From Candidatus Methanomethylophilaceae archaeon (GTDB taxonomy: Archaea > Thermoplasmatota > Thermoplasmata > Methanomassiliicoccales > Methanomethylophilaceae): 35,623 nt of DNA. Where the stretch lies: contig JAFYAH010000046.1 in the NCBI GenBank assembly GCA_017540825.1, positions 1-35,623 of the forward strand. Direction: 5' to 3'. Positions 1-7,422 of the stretch are shown here, in pieces. Made by a program: the position numbers and the translations under genes. Under the pieces are notes generated by a model. The model did not search any database. It had not been told where the DNA came from and saw only the letters and a program-made list of their open reading frames with translations. Within the stretch, counting starts at the first letter, position 1. Each line of letters begins with the position of its first letter.

Positions 1-914
1 CCGGCGTTGGTGATGATGCCTATGCCGTCCTTGTCCATCGAGCTGTAGCTGCTGAACACCTTGAGCGCGTCGAACATCTCGTCGAGGTCGAACGCCCTGT
101 GGATGTTGAGCTTGTTGAATATCACGTTGTTGACCGCGTCGGAGCCTGCCAGGGACCCGGTGTGCGAGGACGCTGCGGCGGATCCGGCCTGGGTCCTCCC
201 GGACTTGAAGATCACGATGGGCTTCTTGACGGGCATGTTCTCGATGGCCTTGACGAACTTCTCCCCGTTGGAGATGCCTTCGCAGTACATCCCGATGACC
301 TTGGTGTTGGGGTCGTTGGAGACCTCGTCGATGAGGTCGGCCTCGTCGATGTCGGCCTTGTTCCCGAACGTGATGAAATTGGCGAACCCTATGTCGTTGC
401 GGTAGGCCCAGTCGATGATGGAGGACCCGACCGCTCCGGACTGTGAGAATATGGTGATGTTCCCAGGCTTGGGAAGGAGGTGCGCGAAGGTCGCGTTGAC
501 GCCTGCGCCGGGGTTCATGTTCCCGAAGCAGTTAGGCCCGAAGAACCTGACTCCGTATTTCTTGGCCTCCTCCTTGAGCTTCTTCTCGAGCTCCGCCCCC
601 TCGGGGCTGTCCTCCTTGAAGCCGGCGGTGAGGATGGTGGCGTACTTGATCCCGGCCTTGCCCAGGTTGGCCATCTCTCCGGGGACGAAGGCGGCCTTCA
701 CCGCTATCACGGCCAGGTCGACGGGCTCGCCGATCTCGGTGACGTTCGTGTACGCCTTGTATCCCTGTATCATACCGCCCTTCGGGTTGACCGGATACAG
801 CTTTCCCTTGAAACCCGCGTTAATCATATTCTTTACGAGCATTCCGCCGAGCTTGGTCTCGTCGTTGGACGCTCCTATGATCGCGACAGAAGATGGGGTC
901 AGCAATGACTTCAT
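1..914 (-). CDS. ADP-forming acetate/acyl-CoA synthetase, alpha-type subunit (partial)
   Basis: The gene enters the window from the left, and its first 304 codons are visible. The N-terminal part is a CoA-binding Rossmann domain (AIIGASN near residue 11, PVNPKGG near 41). It is followed by succinyl-CoA-synthetase-like ligase segments (FFGPNCFGNMNP near 124; SQSGAVGSS near 158). The motif SSHTGSLAGSD places the predicted phosphohistidine at His251. Enzymes of this family convert acyl-CoA, ADP and phosphate to acid, CoA and ATP in the cytoplasm. The ATG at 912-914 lies about 22 nt after a TATA-like element, so the transcript is probably leaderless. Whether an ATP-grasp beta domain is fused cannot be seen, because the 3' end is outside the window. 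Family assignment is strong; the substrate is not determined. Confidence 0.9.
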   Translation of the reverse strand, partial: MKSLLTPSSVAIIGASNDETKLGGMLVKNMINAGFKGKLYPVNPKGGMIQGYKAYTNVTEIGEPVDLAVIAVKAAFVPGEMANLGKAGIKYATILTAGFKEDSPEGAELEKKLKEEAKKYGVRFFGPNCFGNMNPGAGVNATFAHLLPKPGNITIFSQSGAVGSSIIDWAYRNDIGFANFITFGNKADIDEADLIDEVSNDPNTKVIGMYCEGISNGEKFVKAIENMPVKKPIVIFKSGRTQAGSAAASSHTGSLAGSDAVNNVIFNKLNIHRAFDLDEMFDALKVFSSYSSMDKDGIGIITNA

Positions 915-936
915 GGATGACCGTATCCGCGTTCAA

Positions 937-946
937 GTGATAAACC
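937..946 (-). promoter_or_regulatory. TATA-like promoter of the acyl-CoA synthetase gene
   Basis: On the minus strand this reads GGTTTATCAC and lies about 23-32 nt upstream of the ATG at 914. That is the spacing expected for an archaeal TATA box feeding a leaderless or very short-leader transcript. Confidence 0.5.
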
Positions 947-994
947 TTTGTGAACTAAGAGCAGTTGATTGACGTAATTCGTAACCATCGGTAC

Positions 995-1009
995 GAAAAC
1001 AAAAAGAAA
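995..1009 (-). terminator. Oligo-T tract downstream of the surface-protein gene
   Basis: The minus strand reads TTTCTTTTTGTTTTC about 225 nt after the stop of the upstream surface-protein gene and before the acyl-CoA synthetase promoter. Oligo-T runs are the usual intrinsic terminators of archaeal RNA polymerase. Nothing else is recognisable in the 318-nt gap between the two genes. Confidence 0.4.
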
Positions 1010-1232
1010 TCGAAAACTAATCTGCTGAATCAGTAGAAGTTCGACGATAGCCTTAGTTAATGTCGTACATGGGTCCCATCCAACAGATTTCAACGTCGAA
1101 TGACGGATTGAGTTCAGGAAAGGATGAGTTCAACGAGCCGAATGAACGAACATGCAGAATACTCGAAATCAACACCAATCCAAGCGCTGAGTAAAAATGC
1201 GACGGGCGATCTCACCCGTCGGATGTTTGAGG

Positions 1233-3686
1233 TCAATGATGCCGCCGGATTATGACCGCAGCCACCACGATTGCAGCTATACCTGCCACTAACCCAGCAA
1301 TCATCAGCCACGATTGGTCGTCTGACTTCTCTGGAAGCCATATTGGAGTCAGGCACAGGTTATCCTCAGGCATAGTCGAAATCGATTCCTTCCAACCAGA
1401 GAAAACATATCCTTTCTTCTCAGGGATCTTCAATTCGGATATTGGGTCCCCGGCTTTGAACGATTGCAGAAACAACGGTGTGTGGTAATCGCTGTAGTAG
1501 TACACGTCATAATACTCCGACATGGGATCGCTCTTGGTCCAGTTGGCTGTATAAACGGCATCTTTAGAAGGGAAATAACCGGTATAGCCCTCCCATGAGA
1601 CGAACGAGTATCCGGCTTTCGATACTTTCGGAGCATCCAAAACGTCTCCGACCTTTCCGTGCGCAATAGACACAAGACTCGTTCCATCCATGAATTCCAC
1701 AGTGATGGTGACCACTTTCATTTCCCAGTTTGCGTACACGACGATGTCTTTGTCGCCCATCCTGGTATTTCTGTCTATTGACCACCCCTTGAATACATAT
1801 CCGTCGCGAACGGTACTCGGCAACGGTATGACGTCTCCCTCGGAAACCTCAACCGACGGACAAGGTGATCCTCCCCGAGCATCGAAGGTAACCGTATGGA
1901 CCTTCGAGATTTCGGAAACCCAGTTAGCTGTATAGTACTGAGTTGACCCGCCCATGACAGATTCCGGGCTCGGCGTCCATCCTTCAACCATCATTTTCGT
2001 TGACGATAGTTCAGGAATCGTTATGGATTCGCCGTGCTCATAATACTTCATCAGATTGCCATTGTGCAAGCTCCATCCATCAGGCACTTCATTCAATCTG
2101 ACATCTGATAAGAGCAGTTCCACATGAGGTAGAACCACATAATTGATCTTCGTGTTTTCATCGATAAAGCTGGATAAAAAGCCATCTTCCATGATAGAAT
2201 AAACGGTGCAATGTGAGCTGTAAACTGTGCTATAATACTTGTACGACATGGAAAAGCTTTCATTTCCAAAAGTCGGGCAACCAAAAATGGCAACATTTCT
2301 AATCGAATAGGCAGATTTGAACGCCTTTTCACCAATATGATTGACTGAGTCCGGTACCGTAACCGAAGTTACCTTGTGATCAGTACCATTAAACAGATTG
2401 CTGGGTATAACTTCGACTGAATTTCCAAATACCACTGTACGCTCTTTCTTTCCTTCCGAAAAAACTTGTGATGAATACTCGAGATTCGCAATCCTCTTAG
2501 CATTGATGTAGATGACCGAAACATTGGAACAGCTATTGAACGCCTTCTCCCCTATCTGAACGACATTCTCCGGGATGGTTATCTCGTTCAATGAAGTACA
2601 CCCTTCAAACGAATGAGCCCCTATCGTATGAAGCGAATCTGGGAGATCGATCGATGAAATATTGCTGCATCTGCTAAACGCCCCATTTCCAATTTTCGAG
2701 ATGCTGTCACTGAACAAGACTGAAGAGACCTTGTTACTTTCAGAATTTCCAAAGCCTTTAGCGACACTGAAAAGTCCAGTTTGTATCTCACTCACATGTG
2801 GGCCGAATGTTACATTGGTCGATTCTGCATACCTTCCGACATTCGAAAAGATGTGAAGATATTCCCCCGTATCGCCCATCGTTGAATCATAGAACACATC
2901 TGTAACCTTGGTACAGTTGTAGAAAGCCCGATCGCCGATTTCCTTAACACTGCTAGGAACAATGATTCTAGTCAATGAATTGCACTCGTAAAATGCGCTG
3001 GAACCTATAGACTCCACAGGTGTCCTGTCAAGGGCCAGCGATTCAATCTGACTTTTGCCAAATGCATAATTGCCTATGATTCTCAAGCTTTTGGCATTTG
3101 AAATATCCAATTCCTTCAGATTGTAGCTCTCCGCGAACGCCCTACTACCTATAGTCTCGATGTTAGAACCAATCACGATCTTCGCAATATTGTAGTTGTT
3201 CTCAAAGAAAGATGCTGGCACATTCTTTACATCATTTCCAAAAATGATAGATAATGTATTCTTTTTACCGATATTTTTGAAACCAGTGTTGATTTCGAAA
3301 TCACTGCAAGATATTGCATTGAAATAAAGAGTTTCAACACCAGTGCATCCGTCAAAAGCACCATATCCTATAGAAGTGACGTGAATAGGGATTGTTATTG
3401 ACTTCGCATAGGACATATTGCTGAATGCGTTCCTCTCTATTTCTATAACTGAATAGTTTTTGTTACCAAATTTTACAAAATCTGGTATATCAATAGAATT
3501 CAGATTAGCAGTTGTAGTGCCTGTGACTTTGACAGCTGCTGGGACTTCCATTACGATTGAATACTCGAGATCCGCAACCGTAAAGGAATCTCCGACCGCA
3601 CCGTGAGATTCGTCATCATATGAAACGACAACGATCGCAATCACCGTAACAATACCGATCATCACCAGTGCTTTCGTAATTTTCAT
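1233..3686 (-). CDS. BspA-type leucine-rich repeat surface protein with InlB B-repeats and C-terminal membrane anchor
   Basis: This 817-residue protein starts with a signal peptide or anchor (MKITKALVMIGIVTVIAIVV). About a dozen LRR_5/BspA-type repeats follow, with recurring patterns such as IGxxAFxxCxxLxxIxIPxSV. Near residues 590-775 there are three InlB/Listeria-Bacteroides-type repeats, each ending in a GYxFxGW ... ANW-like signature. It ends with one hydrophobic helix and a basic tail (IIRRHH), so most of the protein should lie outside the cell, anchored at the C-terminus. Such proteins are taken to be adhesins or surface-interaction proteins in gut-associated microbes, including Methanomassiliicoccales. 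The gene is clearly more AT-rich than its neighbours, which suggests transfer or different selection. The ATG at 3686 lies 20 nt from a TATA box. The ligand is unknown. Confidence 0.9.
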   Translation of the reverse strand: MKITKALVMIGIVTVIAIVVVSYDDESHGAVGDSFTVADLEYSIVMEVPAAVKVTGTTTANLNSIDIPDFVKFGNKNYSVIEIERNAFSNMSYAKSITIPIHVTSIGYGAFDGCTGVETLYFNAISCSDFEINTGFKNIGKKNTLSIIFGNDVKNVPASFFENNYNIAKIVIGSNIETIGSRAFAESYNLKELDISNAKSLRIIGNYAFGKSQIESLALDRTPVESIGSSAFYECNSLTRIIVPSSVKEIGDRAFYNCTKVTDVFYDSTMGDTGEYLHIFSNVGRYAESTNVTFGPHVSEIQTGLFSVAKGFGNSESNKVSSVLFSDSISKIGNGAFSRCSNISSIDLPDSLHTIGAHSFEGCTSLNEITIPENVVQIGEKAFNSCSNVSVIYINAKRIANLEYSSQVFSEGKKERTVVFGNSVEVIPSNLFNGTDHKVTSVTVPDSVNHIGEKAFKSAYSIRNVAIFGCPTFGNESFSMSYKYYSTVYSSHCTVYSIMEDGFLSSFIDENTKINYVVLPHVELLLSDVRLNEVPDGWSLHNGNLMKYYEHGESITIPELSSTKMMVEGWTPSPESVMGGSTQYYTANWVSEISKVHTVTFDARGGSPCPSVEVSEGDVIPLPSTVRDGYVFKGWSIDRNTRMGDKDIVVYANWEMKVVTITVEFMDGTSLVSIAHGKVGDVLDAPKVSKAGYSFVSWEGYTGYFPSKDAVYTANWTKSDPMSEYYDVYYYSDYHTPLFLQSFKAGDPISELKIPEKKGYVFSGWKESISTMPEDNLCLTPIWLPEKSDDQSWLMIAGLVAGIAAIVVAAVIIRRHH

Positions 3687-3705
3687 ACTGCGACAACAGT
3701 ACTAA

Positions 3706-3717
3706 GGTATAATAATG
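3706..3717 (-). promoter_or_regulatory. TATA box of the surface-protein gene
   Basis: The minus strand reads CATTATTATACC, ending 20 nt before the ATG at 3686. This is a good archaeal TATA position for a leaderless transcript. Confidence 0.55.
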
Positions 3718-3984
3718 ACATGTTTTTAGCAACCACGTAATACAATTATCTAAGAAACCAATTTCCATCTATTGCACGCTCTCTGCCTAACCGTTATCTA
3801 CCTGTAGACCCTTCACTTGGACGCCGGTCCGGCGAAGGGGCGCGACATCGTGACCGCCATGTGCACGGGACGGCGAACAGCGGCCCTTTTCCCATTCATT
3901 GGGGCTCCTGCGGGAGCTGGCGACGCGTCGTCGCAGCCATGACCGGAGGCCAACGCAGGGTCCGACAATCACCCCCGGCGTAAG
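3718..3984. other. Intergenic stretch with GC-rich inverted repeats
   Basis: I see no convincing gene in these 267 nt. The GC-rich half contains short palindromic segments (CGCCGGTCCGGCG near 3822; GCGACGCGTCGTCGC near 3922) and a repeated CCGGAGGCC word near 3944 and 3991, the second inside the next gene's 3' end. These could form RNA hairpins, but no known RNA family was recognised. Confidence 0.3.
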
Positions 3985-4740
3985 TCAGTGCCCGGAGGCC
4001 GGCGTCATCGTCGGACCATGAAGAGGCGTGTTAGCGCTCGGGGGACACCTTCGCATGCTGACCCCTAACTGCGCCAGCTCCTGCGCCAGCCTTTTAGCCT
4101 CCGGATACGCCGAGAACAGTTCCGCGTACTCCTTCTCCGTCTTCTTCCTGCACGGGGCGAAGCCCAGGTCTATGTTCAGGGCAAGGGAGTAGAGGGCGAA
4201 GTCCAGGGCCTCGTCCGAAAGAGAGCTGTCGTCTAGCTTCGACGATACGGAGACCACCCTCATGAGGACGCTGAACCTGCCGGCCCCGGGGCCGTCGTAG
4301 TCCGTGTCCCACGCCAGGAACGTGCTGGGGTCCCTCTCCAGGAGCCCGGCCGACACCAGCCTGTCGTAGGACGCCCTCAGGTCCTTGTGGACCCCCTCCT
4401 CGGCGGGGACCATACCTCCCTTCCTCCTCAGGTAGACCGGCTGGTTCCTCTCCACGAAGCCCGTCCCGGTGAGCCAGTCGCAGACGGGCTCGCTGTAGGG
4501 GGCGTCCCCGGCGCAGCAGATCTTCCTCATCAGCGTCTCCGCGATGGACGCCATGACCTCCTTGGGGGCCTCCTTCAGGTAGTCGCTCACGAAGAACCTG
4601 GCCCAGTCCCCGTGCCTGATCCATTTGAGCCTCAGCTCGTCGAACTCGGCGTACTCCGCCGTCACGTCCTCGTATCCGTATCCCGACGCCGCCTCCATGA
4701 ATACCTCCGTGAGGCTGCTGTCAATCCAGCTTTCGTCCAT
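3985..4740 (-). CDS. M48/SprT-like metallopeptidase homologue, apparently without its zinc motif
   Basis: This 251-residue cytoplasmic protein begins at the ATG at 4740, preceded by AGGAG about 6 nt upstream; an in-frame TTG at 4758 is a weaker alternative. The features RLKWIRHGDWARFFVSDYL near residue 42 and GRFSVLMRVVSVSS near 153 recall an archaeal family of predicted zinc peptidases. From memory, active members carry a Tyr-His-Glu-Leu-Leu-His segment followed by GFxP and a later FxxxYP. Here the aligned stretch is DFALYSLALNIDLGFAP, then LFSAYPEAKRL. The HExxH position therefore reads SLALN, and no replacement zinc motif is seen. It may be a pseudoenzyme. The last 25 or so residues look unconserved. 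It is divergent from the AhpD-like gene across about 90 nt. The family call is moderate. Confidence 0.55.
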   Translation of the reverse strand: MDESWIDSSLTEVFMEAASGYGYEDVTAEYAEFDELRLKWIRHGDWARFFVSDYLKEAPKEVMASIAETLMRKICCAGDAPYSEPVCDWLTGTGFVERNQPVYLRRKGGMVPAEEGVHKDLRASYDRLVSAGLLERDPSTFLAWDTDYDGPGAGRFSVLMRVVSVSSKLDDSSLSDEALDFALYSLALNIDLGFAPCRKKTEKEYAELFSAYPEAKRLAQELAQLGVSMRRCPPSANTPLHGPTMTPASGH

Positions 4741-4832
4741 CTTAGTCTCCTGCGGCAAGCCCGCATATTCGCTACCGAAGAGGAGGAGTTAAACAAGGAT
4801 GTGTGCGCGCACGCTACATCACGGTTATCAAC

Positions 4833-5261
4833 ATGCATGACGTCCCTATGCTCATGGAAGAAGACCCGAAGGAGAGGGAAGTAGCCGACAGGATACTGGA
4901 GGCGATCAAGCGCGAGTACGGGTTCGTGCCCCTGGTGAACCAGGTCATGAGCACCCGCCCGGACATATTCATACCCCAGACCAGGCTCAACAAGGCCGTA
5001 TTCGAGGGGAAGAGCGACCTCGACGAGAAGACGAAGTACCTGTGCGCGGTCTCGGCGGCGGCGTCCTCCGGAGCGGAGTACTGCATCGGCGTCCACATGA
5101 GGCACGCCTTCGACGCGGGAGCGACCGAGGACGAGATACTCGAGGCGGTGACGATAGGATGCCAGGTCGCCATGAACCGCGCCCAGTCCTACGCCCTTCG
5201 CAGGTATGCGGAGATGTTCGACATCGACACGGACGAGAGCTACCTAAACAACGTTAAATAA
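4833..5261 (+). CDS. AhpD/carboxymuconolactone decarboxylase-like protein
   Basis: This 142-residue protein has the CMD-domain pattern: FVPLVNQVMSTRPDI, a helix LDEKTKYLCAVSAAAS, then GAEYCIGVHMRHAFDAGATEDEILEAV. In redox-active AhpD-like members a CxxCxxxH motif carries the thiols. Here the first cysteine is alanine (AEYCIGVH), so only one cysteine and the histidine remain, and classical disulfide peroxidase activity is doubtful. The ATG at 4833 was chosen because homologous sequence begins there; an in-frame GTG at 4803 would add ten residues. The gene is followed after 28 nt by the HesB/IscA-like gene on the same strand, which has its own TATA box. The substrate is unknown. Confidence 0.75.
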   Translation: MHDVPMLMEEDPKEREVADRILEAIKREYGFVPLVNQVMSTRPDIFIPQTRLNKAVFEGKSDLDEKTKYLCAVSAAASSGAEYCIGVHMRHAFDAGATEDEILEAVTIGCQVAMNRAQSYALRRYAEMFDIDTDESYLNNVK

Positions 5262-5265
5262 TACC
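5253..5265 (+). promoter_or_regulatory. TATA box of the HesB/IscA-like gene
   Basis: GTTAAATAATACC overlaps the stop codon of the upstream gene and ends 24 nt before the ATG at 5290. This is typical archaeal TATA spacing for a leaderless mRNA. Confidence 0.5.
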
Positions 5266-5289
5266 TCGTCGCATGAGCCGTCGATAACT

Positions 5290-5616
5290 ATGGTCCAGAT
5301 TACGTCTGATGCGGAGAAGTTCATCAACGACCTTCTCGAGAAGAACAACAAGGTCGGATACGGTATCAAGATCTACCTGTCTGGATTCGCATGCTCCGGA
5401 CCCCAGTTCGGAATGTCATTCCAGGAGAAGCCCAACGAGGGAGAGGTCGTCGACAAGACCGCCCAGGGGTTCGAGATGTACTACGACAGCGAGACCGAGG
5501 AGGCCCTGAGCAAATGCGTCATCGAGTTCATCGACGACCCCAACTTCGGGACCGGCCTCACCATCCGCGACCCCAGCTTCGAGGGATGCTCCTCGTGCGG
5601 CGGCGGGTGCCACTGA
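5290..5616 (+). CDS. HesB/IscA-like iron-sulfur cluster protein
   Basis: This 108-residue protein fits the A-type iron-sulfur carrier fold. It begins ITSDAEKFINDLL, then has YGIKIYLSGFACSGPQFGM with Cys35, and ends with the cysteine cluster GCSSCGGGCH (Cys100, Cys103, Cys107). In IscA/HesB proteins one cysteine near residue 35 and a pair near the C-terminus bind iron or a [2Fe-2S]/[4Fe-4S] cluster for transfer to apo-enzymes. The extra terminal Cys107 is a small variation. The protein is cytoplasmic, with its own TATA box. It converges with the MazG-like gene, leaving 35 nt between the stops. Methanogens need many iron-sulfur proteins, so a housekeeping role is likely. Confidence 0.82.
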   Translation: MVQITSDAEKFINDLLEKNNKVGYGIKIYLSGFACSGPQFGMSFQEKPNEGEVVDKTAQGFEMYYDSETEEALSKCVIEFIDDPNFGTGLTIRDPSFEGCSSCGGGCH

Positions 5617-5651
5617 AACTCCAGGGCCTCCGGGCCCAATCCTTTTCATTC

Positions 5652-6020
5652 TCATTCCAGCTCGGTGTACTTCAGGTTCTTGCCCCTGCTGAGGCCGGCC
5701 GGGTACTTCTCGGCGTTCTTCCGAATCTTCGACTCGAGAGCGCAGGACAGGTCTATGCCGTTCATCTGCGCGAACCTGAGTACGAAGTAGAGGACGTCGG
5801 CGACCTCCTCCTCTACGTGCTCGCGGCGCCCGGGGTCGGAGAGGATCCCCTGGCACTCCTCCAGGCTCTTGAACCTGAATATGTCCAGGAGCTCCGAGGC
5901 CTCGGTGACCATGCCTATGGCCAGGTCCTTCGGGTTGTGGTACCTGTCCCAGTCGCGCTCCTCGCAGAAAGCCCTGACCTCCTCCTTGAGGGAGGATACG
6001 GTGGCGACGCTGTCGTCCAT
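5652..6020 (-). CDS. MazG-like nucleotide pyrophosphohydrolase
   Basis: This 122-residue protein is a single-domain MazG-type NTP pyrophosphohydrolase. The helical metal-binding motifs are visible: MVTEASELLDIFRF near residue 37 (Glu-x-x-Glu-Leu) and EEEVADVLYFVLRF near 70 (Glu-x-x-x-Asp). A basic segment, KIRKNAEKYP, follows. The family hydrolyses (d)NTPs to NMP and pyrophosphate, often removing damaged nucleotides. The ATG at 6020 is preceded by a TATA-like GGATTATACGC about 21 nt upstream, so it can be transcribed on its own, although it also lies behind the DUF6951-like gene. The substrate cannot be read from sequence. Confidence 0.88.
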   Translation of the reverse strand: MDDSVATVSSLKEEVRAFCEERDWDRYHNPKDLAIGMVTEASELLDIFRFKSLEECQGILSDPGRREHVEEEVADVLYFVLRFAQMNGIDLSCALESKIRKNAEKYPAGLSRGKNLKYTELE

Positions 6021-6040
6021 GCGTACGGATGACCGGGCAT

Positions 6041-6051
6041 GCGTATAATCC
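6041..6051 (-). promoter_or_regulatory. TATA-like element of the MazG-like gene
   Basis: The minus strand reads GGATTATACGC and ends 21 nt before the ATG at 6020. It sits exactly where the upstream DUF6951-like frame should end. Confidence 0.4.
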
Positions 6052-6060
6052 TGGCGGAAG

Positions 6061-6378
6061 CCCTCGCTCCCACTCTATGGACACGGGCTTCTTGAGGCCC
6101 AGGCCAGCGGCCGCCTCGATGCACTTGACGACTCCGCAGGGGACGGGGCAGGCGGTGTGGCGGATGTTCTCCGACGCCCAGGCGTAGACCTTTGACTCGT
6201 TGAACGGGGTCCCGACCTCCTCGTAGCACGCTATGTTCTCTATCACAGGGACCTTGGAGACCATGGGGCAGTCGCTCTCGATCCTCACCGTGACGCTCAT
6301 CATGTCGTCCGAAGGGGTGGCGGTTATCCTGGTGGTCTTGCCGCAGACCCCCGCTTTCACGATCGCGGTTTCGCTCAT
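6061..6378 (-). CDS. DUF6951-like small cysteine-containing protein, 3' end uncertain
   Basis: The first 105 or so residues resemble a small family of uncharacterised proteins known to me mainly from methanogenic archaea (DUF6951). The pattern is VKAGVCGKTTRI near residue 7, VRIESDCPMV near 31, SKVYAWASENIRHTACPVPCGVV near 62, and a C-terminal AAGLGLKKPVSIEW. The conserved cysteines (12, 37, 77, 81) suggest metal or cluster binding, but no function is known. The ATG overlaps the stop of the upstream transporter gene (ATGA at 6378-6375), pointing to translational coupling. The frame does not stop where the family normally ends. It stays open through the whole MazG-like gene to 5416, so the listed end is where recognisable similarity stops. 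Confidence 0.6.
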
Positions 6379-7382
6379 GCTCCCGTGAAGCCGTCCGGCC
6401 GGATAAATAGCCGTCGATTGGATGAAGTACACCTCCCCCTCAGCCCCAGGCGGATGCTCGCCACGACGGAGAGGGCCGGGAGCTCTATGAGCGGGCCTAT
6501 GACGAGGACGAGGGCTATGAGCGGGCTCTCGGGGAACGCGGCCACGGCTATGGCGAGCGCGAGGGGCGAGTTCCTGGCCATGGTGGTGAATATCAGCGAC
6601 GTCGCGTCGTCGAAGGAGAAGCCCTGCGTCTTGGACGCGACGGCCGAAACGGCATAGCTGGCCAGGAAGAACAGCAGCAGCGGCACCGCCATCTCCAGGA
6701 TCACCCAGAGGTTGTCGAACAGCACCGCGCTCTCCGACGCGAACATCGCCACGATGGCGAGGCATAGGAAGAAAAGCTGCAGGGCGTCGCACCTCTCGTC
6801 CATGAAGCCCTTCGCCCTGGCCACGGAAGCCGCCTTCGAAGAGAGGGCCTTGACGACGAGGGAGGCGACGAAGGGGACGAGCAGCACCCACGCCATGCTG
6901 GCCAGCATGCCGGCCATGTCGAACTCGGCGCTCCTTCCCATGAACACGAGCAGGTACACCGGCATCAGGACTATCTGGAGCACCAGGTTCACCGGGAGGA
7001 GCGTGCTGCTCAGGTCCACGTTGCCCTTGGCCACAGCGGTGAACACGAGGTACCAGTCGGTGCAGGGGGTGACCAGGAGCATTATGAGGCCGATACGGAG
7101 ATCCACAGAGCCGCCGAAGAACAGGATGCCCAGAAGGAACGACAGGATCGGGGTCCAGACGAAGTTTATCAGGACCGCGGAGGACAGGAAGCGGACGTTC
7201 CTGAAGGAGTCGCCCATCCGCTTCAGGTCCACGGACAGGAACACCAGGAACAGCATCGCCATCAGGAACGGCTCGATTAGGGCGGCGGAGGCGTCCCCGA
7301 TCCCGGAGAAGACCCCTATGGCCAGGCCTGCTATCGCCGCCGAAAGCATGACGCCGGTGTGGATCCAGGCCTCGTAGCCCAT
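6375..7382 (-). CDS. ACR3/bile-acid:sodium symporter (BASS) superfamily transporter
   Basis: This 335-residue integral membrane protein has about ten hydrophobic segments. The central signature LLVTPCTDWYLVFTAVAKGNVDLS, with its conserved Pro-Cys-Thr, matches the ACR3-type arsenite carrier and related BASS transporters. A second signature, TTMARNSPLALAIAVAAFP, covers the region where these proteins form the substrate-binding crossover. Arsenite extrusion is possible, but no arsR or arsenate reductase gene is nearby, so the substrate stays open. The gene has its own TATA box and its stop overlaps the next start by 4 bp. The last 20 or so residues (GRCTSSNRRL onwards) are polar and poorly recognisable. 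Confidence 0.8.
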   Translation of the reverse strand: MGYEAWIHTGVMLSAAIAGLAIGVFSGIGDASAALIEPFLMAMLFLVFLSVDLKRMGDSFRNVRFLSSAVLINFVWTPILSFLLGILFFGGSVDLRIGLIMLLVTPCTDWYLVFTAVAKGNVDLSSTLLPVNLVLQIVLMPVYLLVFMGRSAEFDMAGMLASMAWVLLVPFVASLVVKALSSKAASVARAKGFMDERCDALQLFFLCLAIVAMFASESAVLFDNLWVILEMAVPLLLFFLASYAVSAVASKTQGFSFDDATSLIFTTMARNSPLALAIAVAAFPESPLIALVLVIGPLIELPALSVVASIRLGLRGRCTSSNRRLFIRPDGFTGA

Positions 7383-7400
7383 GCTGCCTACTCAGATTGG

Positions 7401-7410
7401 GAATATATAA
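7401..7410 (-). promoter_or_regulatory. TATA box of the ACR3/BASS transporter gene
   Basis: The minus strand reads TTATATATTC, ending 18 nt before the ATG at 7382, in the 40-nt gap behind the ligase gene. The transporter group can therefore be transcribed independently of the ligase. Confidence 0.5.
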
Positions 7411-7422
7411 CGGTAGCCTATG

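Noticed and set aside
911-1093. Small minus-strand frame before the acyl-CoA synthetase gene
   Set aside because: It lies across the promoter and start of the real gene in another frame and has no recognisable content.
5416-6891. 491-residue minus-strand frame covering the DUF6951-like and MazG-like genes
   Set aside because: Only the segment from 6378 to about 6061 resembles a protein family. The rest is a shadow of the transporter and MazG-like genes.
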